NCBI GenBank assembly: GCA_029204225.1
Contig: CM055113.1
Location: forward strand, 17,885,746-17,949,745
DNA: 64,000 nucleotides
Reading direction: 5' to 3'
Source: Diphasiastrum complanatum
Lineage: Eukaryota > Streptophyta > Lycopodiopsida > Lycopodiales > Lycopodiaceae
Shown: in pieces, positions 23,414 through 33,599 of the stretch
Layout of the letters: the number at the start of each line of letters is the position of its first letter
Position numbering within the stretch: the stretch's first letter is position 1
Notes under the pieces: generated by a model
What the model was told of the DNA's origin: nothing
Databases searched by the model: none
Seen by the model: the letters and a program-made list of their open reading frames with translations, nothing else
Program-made: the position numbers and the translations under genes

Positions 23414-24049
23414 TCATATGCTTTCAGAGTTGCTGATTATTTTGGATTGGTAGAGATTTCCTTCTCTACATCCGACCGTCAGCAACTTGTTTGTCGTCTT
23501 CTCGATCATACGGCAAGTGTTGTCGTCGAACAAAACTCGAATGCCTAGATCTGCCATCTTGGATACAGATAGTAGATCCTTTATGAGTGAGGGCACATAG
23601 AGTGCTCCTGGCAGCTCTGCTTGGCCTAACAGTCTATGTAGTTGCAGAGAGCCAATGCCTTTGACATCGTGTCTGCTTCCATCGTCTAGAATCACTGCTC
23701 TGTCGTTTTTGAGTTCACGAAAGTTGATCAAAATCTTCTTGTTGCAGGTTATGTGAGATGTTGCTCTTGAATCGATGACTACATCGTAGTCGTGTTCGGA
23801 GTAGCTTGTCAAAGCTTCGTCGAGTATCGTGAAAGCTTCGTCACCTCTTTCAGCATCCTTTGATGACTCTGCAACGTTTTCCTTTTCAGCTTTGTTTTTC
23901 CTTTTTGGGTTGAATCTGCAGTCGTATGCATAATGCCCTTTCTTCTTGCAGTGCATGCAAGGTATTGCTAGATTGAACCAGCATTTGTTGGCCATATGTG
24001 TTTTTGTTCTTCTTCCTTCCTTTTGTGAAGAGAGCCTTCTCTTGATCAC
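23414..24049 (-). pseudogene. Element R1: zinc knuckle and protease
   Basis: Contains CMHCKKKGHYAYDC, a CCHC knuckle that binds retroelement RNA, and the aspartic protease region VVIDSRATSHITCN, where the usual Gly of DSGAT is Arg. This change would be expected to harm the active site. Downstream LLSVSKMADLG and the pre-integrase region are typical of copia. The gag frame ends at 23886 in another frame, so one frameshift separates gag from this part. Confidence 0.85.
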
Positions 24050-24635
24050 TGCTTCCCTCTCCTTCGTCTCTCATCAGTCCCTCATCAGTGACAAGACTGA
24101 CTGCTTTGTCGAATGTCATATCTGGTAGACTCAGTATGAGCATTCTCAGCAGTTGATAGGACGTCGGTAGAGATTTCATCAAGTACATCAGCTGCTATGG
24201 TGCTAGGACCTGGTGCTCCTGTCCTGATGCAACGAGTTGAGCGAAGATCATTCTGATCTTTTCAACATGCTGATCTAACTGGTTGCCATCCCACCGCATG
24301 GATTGCAGCTGATTGTGAATGTGCATGACTGAAGCTGCAGTCCTCACTTCATACTTCTGCTTTAATCTTTTCCACGCTGCATGGTTGCTTTTGCAGTCTT
24401 CAATCTGCATGAGTAGATCTTCATTTATGGACGAAACGATGATCGCCATTGCGCGCTCATCCTTTTTGATCCATTCAGCTCTCCTCGGGTCTCCCTCTAG
24501 AGGCTGCACCTCTGAGAGCTCGGTCACCGACCAGATGCCTTTGCCCTTCAGGAGTGTTTTGATTTTGAATTTCCAGATTCTGTAATTTGCACCATCAAGA
24601 CTGATTGCTACTCTGGTCTGGACTGTCGTAGCCAT
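23886..24635 (-). pseudogene. Element R1: gag
   Basis: Starts at 24635 with MATTVQTRVAISLDGANYRI, and continues with WKFKIKTLLKGKGIW, WIKKDERAMAIIVSSI, QIEDCKSNHAAWKRLKQKY and MRWDGNQLDQHVEKIRM, a copia gag (UBN2-like) with its LDGANY/W motif. A stop near 24195 splits it from the second half (MKSLPTSYQLLRMLILSLPD). It is placed about 55 bp from the primer site, as expected for a 5' gag. Confidence 0.85.
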
Positions 24636-24689
24636 ATTGTGTTGTTTGGAAGACTCACTGCTGGGATATCAGTAGTGATAACCTGTTGG

Positions 24690-24701
24690 CTCTGATACCA
24701 T
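24690..24701 (-). promoter_or_regulatory. tRNA primer-binding site of R1
   Basis: GCTCTGATACCA on the plus strand, the exact complement of TGGTATCAGAGC, used by plant copia elements to prime on initiator-Met tRNA. It touches the LTR that starts TGTCGCGG at 24702. Confidence 0.9.
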
Positions 24702-25008
24702 GTCGCGGAAGCTTTATTCTTTCTTGTTTCGTGTTCGTCCTCTCTCTTATTTCGTGAACAATTTTCTGTCTTCGATTTTTCTTTTTGTGCGTAAACTCTT
24801 ACGGGATCCCAGACACTCCACTATGCATCACAGAACATATTTTATTCTAGCAATCAAGAGACATAGCACAAGACCAAGAGATACACAAAATAGAGCAATT
24901 ATATTGTCAGTTTGGTTTTAGAGCGAGATCGTCAATGTCTCGCTCGTTGGCGGAATGACTCTCTGCTCTTTCGTTGTGTTCTGCTCGTTGATATCTGGCC
25001 ACTTCAGG
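24702..25008 (-). mobile_element. Truncated 5' LTR of R1
   Basis: Begins TGTCGCGGAAGC next to the primer site. No TGTCAGAAATGG start of the LTR is found before 25009, where an oppositely oriented R2 fragment begins, so the outer part of this LTR is lost. Confidence 0.6.
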
Positions 25009-25875
25009 ATCGAACAAATGGCGAAATGCACTTGAGTCAGTCAGAATACGCCAGAAAAGTGCTGAAGTAGTACCACATGATGGACTGCAAAGAAAAAGCC
25101 ACACCAATAATAGCTGGAGCCAAGCTCACAAAACAGGATTGCCGAAAAACAGAAGAGGAAGAACAGAGGATGGCAGGTATACCCTGCCAATGCTTAATTG
25201 GGAGTATGATGTACTTGACAATTTGTACCAGACCGGATCTGGCCTTCTCTGTTTACGCATTGAGCCAATTCTGTTCCAATCCTGGTCTAGCACATTGGCA
25301 AATGGCCAAACGAATCCTACAGTATCTGAAGGGTACCCAAAATATTGGATTAACCTACAGAGCTAGAAACGAGGAGAAAGGATTCGAGCTGCATCACTAT
25401 AGTGATGCGAGCTGGGCGAGTTGCAAGGATGACAACAAGTCCATTATTGGAGGATGTTCAATAGCGTGTGGAGCTGCAATCAATTGGATATGCAAAAAGC
25501 AAACTCTGGTAGCTCAATCCTCTTGCAAAGTTGAGTATGTCGCAGCCTCGAAAGTGGCGAATGAGGTAGTATGGTTGCGGATGATGTTGGAGGCAATCAG
25601 GATACCACAAGAGGGGCCAAGCACAATGATGATGGACTCCCAGAGTACCATCTATCTGTCCCAGGATCATGTCTTCCATTCAAAGACAAAGCACATTCCT
25701 CTGAAGTACCATCACATTCGAGATTTGATCTCGAAAGGAGAGCTCCAGGTCCAGTTCATAAAATCAGAAAGTATGATTGCAGATCTCCTCACGAAACCGC
25801 TCGACAAGCCACTCTTTACCAAGCAAAGAGAGGCAATTGGATTGAACGAACAAAGCTGCAAAGTTCAAGAAGGAG
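25009..25875 (+). pseudogene. Element R2 fragment: reverse transcriptase end and RNase H
   Basis: One long frame from 25077: MMDCKEKATPIIAGAKLTKQ, GIPCQCLIGSMMYLTICTRP, YSDASWASCKDDNKSIIGG, KKQTLVAQSSCKVEYVAA and MMMDSQSTIYLSQDHVFHSK. The conserved RNase H motif SSCEAEY is SSCKVEY. It is a near copy of R1 (21051-21925) in opposite orientation, making a large inverted repeat with about 3 kb between arms. The frame runs on into the LTR at 25876. The upstream parts of this element are absent. Confidence 0.85.
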
Positions 25876-26340
25876 TGTCAGAAATGGTGAACTCCTGCAA
25901 CTTTGTCACAGCATGAACAAGACACGAAGGTCGAACGAGAACAATTTGTGACAGTCAACGTGTCTTTGACTCGAAGCACGAACGATTTGCGAATCAATCG
26001 CAAATCGTAAATACACCTCTTGGACCACAAAACGAAGAGAACGAAACAAACGAAGAAAAATCCTTCGCGCTGCCAGCTGGCAGCTCAACGGGCTTCATGC
26101 CCAGCTAAAACGAATAGCAATGATGGAGATTAACTAACTAGTTGATTAGCGTTAACTAGTCTTGTGATTCTACGTTTAGCTATCTTGTAAACTCCACGCA
26201 GTGGAGGTATAAACCATCCTCTTTGGATCATAACGAAATACAAAAGGAAAAAGAAGAGAGGCAGAGAATACATAGATCTGTAAGAAACAAAGAGAGATGT
26301 AGCGAATAGAGTAAAAAAGCAAAAATACCTCTATTGTGCA
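25876..26340 (+). mobile_element. 3' LTR of R2, right end uncertain
   Basis: Starts TGTCAGAAATGGTGAACTCC right after AAGAAGGAG, a polypurine tract. The first 110 bp match the R1 remnant, with small insertions in R2. The LTR should end in ...CA, but no match to the R1 LTR end (TTCCGCGACA) is visible, so the right boundary is a guess. Confidence 0.5.
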
Positions 26341-27695
26341 TGAAAATCTACCAAGGCCCCGAACATGAGCATTTCCCTATACTTTATTAACATGCTTGGA
26401 TGAAGGCTTGAAGTATCATTCTACCAATTTCCTTGGATGTAATATGTTTAAAAGCTCACTCTTGTTGTTGCATCAATGTTAGATACTTCATACAACACCT
26501 AAATTTTGATAATATATTTGCAATGAGTTTTGTCATATTAGAATTTAGTTGGATTGCCCAAAAAACAATGATACAATAGGATTTTACAAGTATATTGTAT
26601 GTTAAATTTATAGCAAGATTATATGATTACTTTGCTAGAAAAAAAATAACATTTTAAAATTTAAATCAAATACTATTTATTAATTGAAAACATTTCAGTT
26701 TTAAATTCATTATATGCGTTACCATAAACATATTATAGTGTTAAATTCATCATAAGCTTTACCATAAACAACCTTGTCATTGTTCTTAAAAGAGCCATTA
26801 ACACTAACCACTTTTATTTTTGGCAAATTGTGGTGTGGTTGTTAAGGTAGTGATGGGAGTCACAGATGGGAGTCAGAGGCTTTGTGATTGCATGCCTTGT
26901 GCATGCATGATTTAGGAAACTAGTCTCACCACAATGACTATCTTACTTTATACACAATCTTGAGCAAACAAACCAGCGTAATAGTGAGAATAAAACTCAA
27001 TAATGGTTGATCCAGGAGAATAAAACTTTATTAGAAGCCTTTCCTACAAATTGGCTTTCCAAAGATCAATTTAGTGCTATCCAAAATGGAAGTTTGATGG
27101 AATTGTTTTCCCGGAGTAAAAAAGCCCAATGATTTGTGTATAACCCACAAATGATTTGTGTATGTAACCACTCGTAAGAACCTAATGTGGTTGAAATAAA
27201 TTGTTCCACAAACAAGACAAGAAATTGACAGTATCCACTCATGAACCTAATGTGGTTAAGGAAAAATGTTTCAAGAACAAGACAGCAAGGAAGCCAAAAA
27301 AATTGATGTCATTTTGTGGATCACTCACAGATCCTTGACTGAAATGTAGTCTTATAACAAAGGGCTTAATATGTATTCACAAATATTTCTGCTGCCACAG
27401 CACAGCCTGCAGCAGGATCGCTCAAACTGAAAAATAGATACTACAGAGATATTCACAAATGTTTCTGTTACCCTGCACAATCCGCAGCGTAACAGGCTGC
27501 CTATTTTCTATGCAATGAGTATTAACAATGTCTTAACTATACTGACAAAAGTTGCTATCTACAAGATATAAAAAACTGAAAGAATGTAGTAGCTCTCCCA
27601 TTCAATAGGACTAATTTGTCCGTGTTTATCTAGTCCTCGCAAAAGTGAAATGCATGCCAAACTGAGGGCAAAATTCATTTCTGTGAATGCGGGCT
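26341..27695. other. Stretch without a recognised gene; 3' flank of the F-box gene at its right
   Basis: AT-rich DNA with short frames. At 27380-27490 two similar AGATATTCACAAATGTTTCTG-type pieces flank a GCAGC-rich bit. The right end is probably the 3' untranslated region of the minus-strand gene that ends at 27696. Confidence 0.4.
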
Positions 27696-28876
27696 CTAAA
27701 GAGTATTGTGGCCTACTGCCTCACATAGTTCTTCTTCATTGAATATAGTACAGTGAGAATTCAGAGCTTTAATCTTTGGCCGTACAATGTCTGTGTCTCG
27801 CCTTTTAGACTGGCAGTTATCCCTGTCTTGGAATAGCACAGCTACAAGAGGACGCATTTGATCAGCAGAGATGTGCGCCTGCAGTGGCTTCTGAAGTTGC
27901 TTTGGAGCATTCGGTGTGTCTGGTTTCTCTTTGTGATCGCATATATGATTGATACGAGGCCTGAGCGAAAGGAAACAGTTCAAAAAAGTAAGGGTTGACA
28001 GAGCATGCTGACAATATAGGGATCCAAACACATAGAATCAGTAAAACTACGCCTACGTTGTAGCGAGAACTCTATACAATAAAAATAAAGCCAAATTGAG
28101 TAACAACAAAGAGTATAAGTCTCACAATCCATGTCGACAATCAAAATTAGAGCGAAAGCAAATCTGTACAGAGAGTTGTCACCCATAAGCTGATACTTGG
28201 TTCAAAAAACATACCCCAATAAAAGATTATGGTGCTCAAAAGGCGGAGAGAGGCATTTCGACTGACGGTGTCTTTTTCGACCGGGAGTCTGGAAATTGAA
28301 ATGGCATCGCCAGGCAACCTCTACCTGTTAAAAGTAATCAAATTAACACGTGGGAACATGATCCAACAGAAAAAAAAAAAAAAAAAAAACCATAAAGGGT
28401 TCGACAAAAAAATTAGGTGGCAACTACACTGAGAACAGGTTAATCAACGTCTTCCATCAGCCTTGGCCAAACAGGGTGAGAACAATGGAAATCTTTAAAT
28501 GTACACATACCGCTTGTCTAAAGCGTCTGCATACTTGAGAGACAGGCTTGAGCTCATCATGCTTTAGACCGCAGACTATATTCACCTGGAAATATCAGAA
28601 AGAACGATCAATTCCTAGAAACTGGCCCAAGCAGTCAGATTTTGAAGAAAAATGACGATCCAGATCACTCTTGCTTACCAGAAGCTCTAAAGAAAGTGAC
28701 TCCATGCGAGATTCTGGGCCGAGACCGCACGCCTCATGGCAATCACAATCTTCACCAGAAACCCGAATTCTAACAGGCGTGTTAAAGGCGTAGGAACCCA
28801 CCAGCGCCTTCGAGTTCTGTACTCCGCTAACACGACTGCTCTGCCTAGTTTGAGAATTTCTCTGCACAATTCTCAT
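27696..28876 (-). CDS. Four-exon F-box protein of the FBS/SKIP27 type, 215 aa
   Basis: Exons on the minus strand: 28679-28876, 28511-28585, 28215-28324 and 27696-27960. All introns are GT-AG and the phases agree (0, 0, 2), giving 648 nt. The start ATG at 28876 opens a basic N-terminus. The F-box spans about residues 58-100: ESLSLELL, then VNIVCGLKHDELKPVSQVCR, then RFRQAVEVAWRCHFNFQTPG. This matches the LxxLP-type start, the central HxDLK and the VCKxxR end of F-boxes that bind SKP1 in SCF ubiquitin ligases. The short length, the HF.(Y/F).TP block right after the F-box and a later TPNAP motif recall the plant F-box stress-induced/SKIP27 group (from memory). The C-terminus has no known repeat for substrate binding. 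No frameshift or stop is needed. The family name is an inference; the F-box and exon structure are well supported. Confidence 0.8.
28373..28389. repeat. Poly(A) tract in intron 2 of the F-box gene
   Basis: A run of about 19 A interrupted at no position on the plus strand, or T on the gene strand, about 40-60 bases before the exon 3 acceptor. It may act as part of the polypyrimidine tract, though it is farther from the acceptor than usual. Confidence 0.8.
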
Positions 28877-29072
28877 TTTCCTCGGCCCTTGTGAACAGAA
28901 TCACAGCAGCACGATCCCACCTCCAAACTAAGACAAGAAGAAAAACCTACACCTCACTCCTCCTCCTCCTGATTTTTTCTACACCTCACTCCTCCCGATC
29001 TGCTCTATTACCAACAATGATCGACGCCCGCAATCTTCCTCCCGATCTTCTGATCTTCTCCTGCTCCTGCTT

Positions 29073-29114
29073 TCCTCTCTCTTTTTCTCTCTTTTTCTCT
29101 CTCTCTCTCTCTCA
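29073..29114. repeat. CT/GA-rich tract in the leader region of the F-box gene
   Basis: CTCTCTTTTTCTCTCTTTTT then CTCTCTCTCT on the plus strand; GA-rich on the gene strand, about 200 bp before the start codon. Plant 5' leaders and core promoters often carry such tracts, which can bind GAGA-binding BPC proteins (inference). Confidence 0.8.
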
Positions 29115-29194
29115 AGGGTGGAAGAATTTGAAAAGGAAGAAGGGGGGCTAAAGGGCGGGAACGACGAGGCCTCTCTGGAAAATTCTGTGCCGAC

Positions 29195-29201
29195 CACGTG
29201 G
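29195..29201. promoter_or_regulatory. G-box/ABRE-like element upstream of the F-box gene
   Basis: CACGTGG inside GACCACGTGGCGCACC, about 320 bp upstream of the start codon at 28876. ACGT-core sites bind bZIP and bHLH factors in plants, including abscisic-acid and light regulators. A single short site can occur by chance. Confidence 0.4.
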
Positions 29202-29299
29202 CGCACCGTCACTCGTCCAGAAAGTCTCTTCGGAATTTCTCGATATTCCGAGGATTGTGTCCTAGTCACCCCTAATTGGTGGTCCATGGCCATGACACC

Positions 29300-31700
29300 T
29301 CACAGCCACTCAGTCCCCATAGATTCGTCCTTGACCATTCGCCCACCGCCTCGCTAAGTCACCCACCGTCCTATCATGCATTGCCACATATAATTTTGAC
29401 CCCCTATGGCAGGTTTCTTTACCTCCTGCACCGGTTTCCTGCAAAAATACGTGGAGCCTAGAGGTGGCAGATTTCACTTGTTTTTGATGAGGTGAAACAT
29501 GATCCAATCCGAGAGTATGTCATGGAGCTCTCATCTTATGTTGGATACCCTCTCTTGGGATGAGTGATTCTTGGTCTTCGAGGGGAGGCTCTCTTGGGCC
29601 GCATATGACGAAGGCTGCCACTAGTGGTTGCCTCTGGTGGTAGCCTCCAAAAATGTGGGGGCAGGCCACATGTCGGAGGTAGAGTGCTACCTCTGACCTA
29701 TGTGTCATCATCTGATTGAACATATTTCTACCAGCTCGCAGAGAGGCTGCTTCTAGAGGTTGGCCTGCCTCCAAAGGTTGACTTTTTCACCTCCGGAGGT
29801 AGAGCCAACCTCTGGAGGTAAGAGGGAATATATTCTTATAATATTCTCTCCTACCTTCTCCATGTGGCCTTACCCTCTGACTTGGAACCAAGACTTTGGA
29901 GAAACGTTCGATGCCAACCTCTTTGGGTGTGTCTTGGGATGAGTGGGATTACATTGCATGGAACTAAGATATGATTAAGGTAGATTGTTTCAATGGAATG
30001 GCATTTCAAGGCTCGAGGGTTGTCCCCATCAAGCAATAATCAGGATTTGGTGGCTTGTATTCTCAATGTCAAAAACAAGCTGGCCCCTTTTGTAGATGCC
30101 CCACTAAACAAGTCAGGCAGGCCCCCCACATAATAAGTACCAAGGGTACCACCAATGCCCCCTCCCGTTACATCCACAAACTATCTTCGTGAAGATGACA
30201 ACCTATAAAGTGACAATTACACCTGAAAGAATCGACCAAATGAGTTCCCCAATGTCTTGGCTTTGCAACCCCTACCTCAAGGCAAGAGTTGCGGTTCAAA
30301 TGTCTACTAGTGGGGACAATTATTTTCTATTAACGGGCATGTCAAAATTCTCGATTCCTACTCAATTGGGACAATTCCTAAGTGGAGAGATCCCCAAATA
30401 CTCTCCATTGTTAGTAGACAATTATTTTATATTAATGGGCATGTCAAAATTCTAGATTCCTATCCAATTGAGACAATTCCTAAGTGGAGAGAGCCTCAAA
30501 TACTCCCCATTGATTGATGGAGGACATGTCAAATGGCCTTACCCCTTTCACATGATGTGAGACTTACCCTTAGGTGATATTAATGGACTCCCAATATGTA
30601 TTATGGAAGCTATCACGCACATGACCCCACTAAAATCTAGGTGAGACATGCACGGCCAAGCCTAAAAAAATTTGGAAGGCCCTAGGCAAAATATCATGTA
30701 CTCGACAATTTCCATTGTGTGTTACATATGACTTATTAGTGCATGACCATTATGAAACGGACAATTGTCATGCCCATACTGCAGTATTCAAATACATATG
30801 AAAGTTAGTAACAAAATTTTAACTTTATGGAATATTGGATCAACGTGCACGAGGTGATATTAAAATAAGGAAACAAGTGCGCATCGAACCGATATCAAAA
30901 ATATATTGTTTGAATATTGGATCAGCATGCACGAAATGAAATGAAACTCTACAAAAATTACAAGCATGTGTCGAACCGATATTGAATTTTTTTTTACCTC
31001 TGTATCAACCATTTTGCGTTTCATATGCGATGTTGCAGTTCCAGTTGTTTCTTGATATGGCTCCTCGCTATTTTGTGGGTGTGTGTAATAGAGTTCATCT
31101 TTATACAAACTGGATTACACACACCTTCATCATTGACATACATAAGGATAGCACATATAAGCTCCAATGTTCACTGCAATCAGAAAACATAAGTTTTGGG
31201 GAATGCATGTAAAATCAAAAATTCATATGAAAAAATCAACTTAATAAAATCTGAAAAGCATACACTTACTTGGTTATGTATGAATTATATAATCTACACT
31301 ATTTTTGAAATTAAAGTGTTTTCTTTTTTATGTAGAAAGATATAGATTGAACAATTTGGTTACAAAGTTGGGATTGTCTTATGCATAGAAAAATGATGTA
31401 GTTTGGTTTTTCAAATGCTCCTATAGCTTTTTGTATTTATATTCAAATGCTCCACAGACTCTCATTCATTTATATTTTCGGATGATTTTCTGTTTATGTT
31501 GAAAAATCTTCTAGAATTTGGATTCAGTCTAAGTTATCTCAAGTTCACTTTTTTCAAAGAGAATTGCCATTGATAGTGGGAGTTATCTACATTGCTTTTG
31601 GAAAGGTTGTTATTGTTAAACATATGCACTACATCATATTACATATTACATTGGCCAAATTATGCTTTTTCTTACAATTGCATGCCATTTCTACTTGCCC
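29300..31700. other. Stretch without a recognised gene
   Basis: Contains imperfect palindromic words of the CCTCTGGAGG type at 29600-29830, a 102-bp tandem duplication at 30315-30512, and otherwise short frames. Nothing resembling a conserved protein was found on either strand. Confidence 0.4.
30315..30512. repeat. Two tandem copies of a 102-bp unit
   Basis: GACAATTATTTTCTATTAAC at 30315 and GACAATTATTTTATATTAAT at 30417 start the copies. Both continue with GGGCATGTCAAAATTCT and AATTCCTAAGTGGAGAGA and end in CAAATACTC...CCATTG. A handful of substitutions separate them, so the duplication is not very recent. Confidence 0.85.
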
Positions 31701-31771
31701 AAGGGAGTTGGCTCAATTGGTTAGCTTGACATCCAAAGTTTCTTTGGTCTCAAGTTCGAGCCTTCCCTTGG
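31701..31771 (+). repeat. tRNA-like SINE head or tRNA pseudogene
   Basis: AAGGGAG at 31701 can pair with CTTCCCTT near 31762-31769 like a seven-base acceptor stem. TTGGCTCAATTGG (31708-31720) resembles the A box and AGTTCGAGCC (31753-31762) the B box of RNA polymerase III promoters. The distance between boxes fits a tRNA. The sequence continues into unrelated DNA, as in SINEs. Not a functional tRNA by inspection, since the anticodon arm is poor. Confidence 0.5.
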
Positions 31772-32000
31772 AAACCAAGAAGCATTTCTACTTGCTCACA
31801 CATTTTTGGAGCATAGAAAATTCACGATTAGGGTAGGAAGTGAGATTCAAGATTGTTCTGTCTTCCATTAAAATACTACATGAGCATAAAGATTTCCCTT
31901 ATTTGCATGTGGATAGATATATTACAATTTTTGTTTGCTCGCACATGTTTAAAGCGTCACAAGGTCAAAAGGTCTATTGTTCATTTTTGCAAGGTATGGA

Positions 32001-32910
32001 TGTTGGGAATGAAGTGCGAGGTGGGTCAAGTTCGAAGTGTCAGGAGACATAGTTGAACTATCGGTTAGCTCAACAGAAGTCTTAGTGAATAAGAAGCACC
32101 ATGTTAGATCTTTTGTCACAACATATCCAGTCGACTAATCGATGAGTCAGTAGGTGTCTTAGACAACCATAGATACAGAATTTGAAGGCTTCAAGGACAG
32201 TTGTGATTCTATTCTTTGACTCATTTGATACGACACACTAGGAGATTAATGAGCATATGATTTGAAGAACACATAGTACAATTAAGATGCGCAAATGTAC
32301 ATGAGATTGTTCTAAAAGAAATCTACTTATCATTGTATAGGCCTAGAAGAACAACTTGGAGTTGAACGATAATGCTAGGAAAAACAACAAGTAAAGGTCT
32401 TTGTGTCGAAGCTCCAGATCATGTAGATCAGTACATCTAACTGATAATAATAACATTACTTGTTACCTCATCTCAGAACTACTTAGAGTGTGCATCTAAC
32501 TCAGTATACGTACACAAAATGTGGTTATTCTATCGTACGTTAGCCTTGGGCTGATCGTATTGTAAAGTGGGTGTGAAGTCCTGATAGCCGTAATAGTAGT
32601 TTGAGACATTAGCTTTGTCATTAGGTTCGAATAGTGAACAGTCGATAGTTCAACTATCACCGAATTGTTTGATTGTCGACTAGCGAATAATGGTTTGATT
32701 TGTCATTGGTGTTGACTGTTGTTTGACTCTTCGCGAACCTTGTCTCAAACCTGTGTGTAAATCTATAGGTTCTTCATCTTTAGCAAGTTTTCGAGTAAAT
32801 ACCCAGGTCTAGGACTCTATCGTAGATACTTGAAAATAGCTAGTAGCTAATATAGTGGCAACTGGATCAAATGGGAGATAGAGGTTTGAAGTGGAATTAG
32901 AATTCCAACA
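32001..32910. mobile_element. Solo LTR with 5-bp target-site duplication
   Basis: Starts TGTTGGGAATG and ends AGAATTCCAACA, so the termini are TGTTGG...CCAACA. The five bases on the left (31996-32000) and on the right (32911-32915) are both ATGGA. There is no primer site, polypurine tract or coding sequence beside it. Solo LTRs arise by recombination between the two LTRs of a complete element. Length 910 bp, with similar ends to the C LTR at 8090-9047, but the body is not clearly the same family. Confidence 0.8.
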
Positions 32911-32965
32911 ATGGAGAGTCAAGCACATTCATTTTTGAGCTTCCATTTCCACCATTAAATGAGTA

Positions 32966-33560
32966 GGAAATCAACTCGTTCCAATACATTGCTTTGCAAA
33001 AGACCACTCTCATATTATACCCAGAGATAAAGAAGATGCAAATACCAATACCAATTCATAATGTTCATATTTGTACACTCCATGAAGAGGTGCATATAAT
33101 AGAAAAATAATATATGTCCATATATTGATAGCATGGAATACCAAACCAGAGTCATCTTCAAAACAAGCCATTTCCATATTAGAAGAAAATTTATCGAAAG
33201 TAGGCTTACATAAAGGCCATGTTAAAATCAAAAAAGACGACAAGCTTTTTGATAAATCAAAAGATATTCCATATAAATCAAGCATTGAAGGATTGAAGGA
33301 TCACAGATTTTTATCAAATTATTCTGGAAAAGAATCCAAAATTCAACACTTGGTATGGAAAGAAATAATAGTTTCTGCTACTTGATTATTGAAAGCAGAA
33401 GTTTGGAAACAGCTTGACAACATGGTCAAATACCTAAAGAAAGATAAAGTTTCAAATATTAATGTGCAAATCATATAGAAAGCCACCATTGAATTTGTGG
33501 ATACAGTTCAAAGTGCATGGGGAGGCAAATCACATAACACATTACATGGTAAGATTTATT
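32966..33560 (+). pseudogene. Decayed open frame of unknown origin
   Basis: One frame stays open from 32966 to the TGA at 33383, then continues in the same frame past two stops (33383, 33476) as LLKAEVWKQLDNMVKYLKK and KATIEFVDTVQSAWGGKSHN. The first part includes HNVHICTLHEEVHIIEKI and AISILEENLSKVGLHKGHVK. The peptide composition is protein-like (charged helices, few low-complexity runs). I recognise no domain. It could be a transposon or endogenous viral remnant, or a decayed host gene. The solo LTR lies just upstream. Confidence 0.35.
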
Positions 33561-33599
33561 TGTCATATTATTCTAAAAAATTTGTGCTACTCATTTATA

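Noticed and set aside
28891-29461. Overlapping frames on both strands upstream of the F-box gene
   Set aside because: They cover the GA-rich leader and promoter and have no motif; the minus frame 28979-29293 is Arg/Glu repeat translation.
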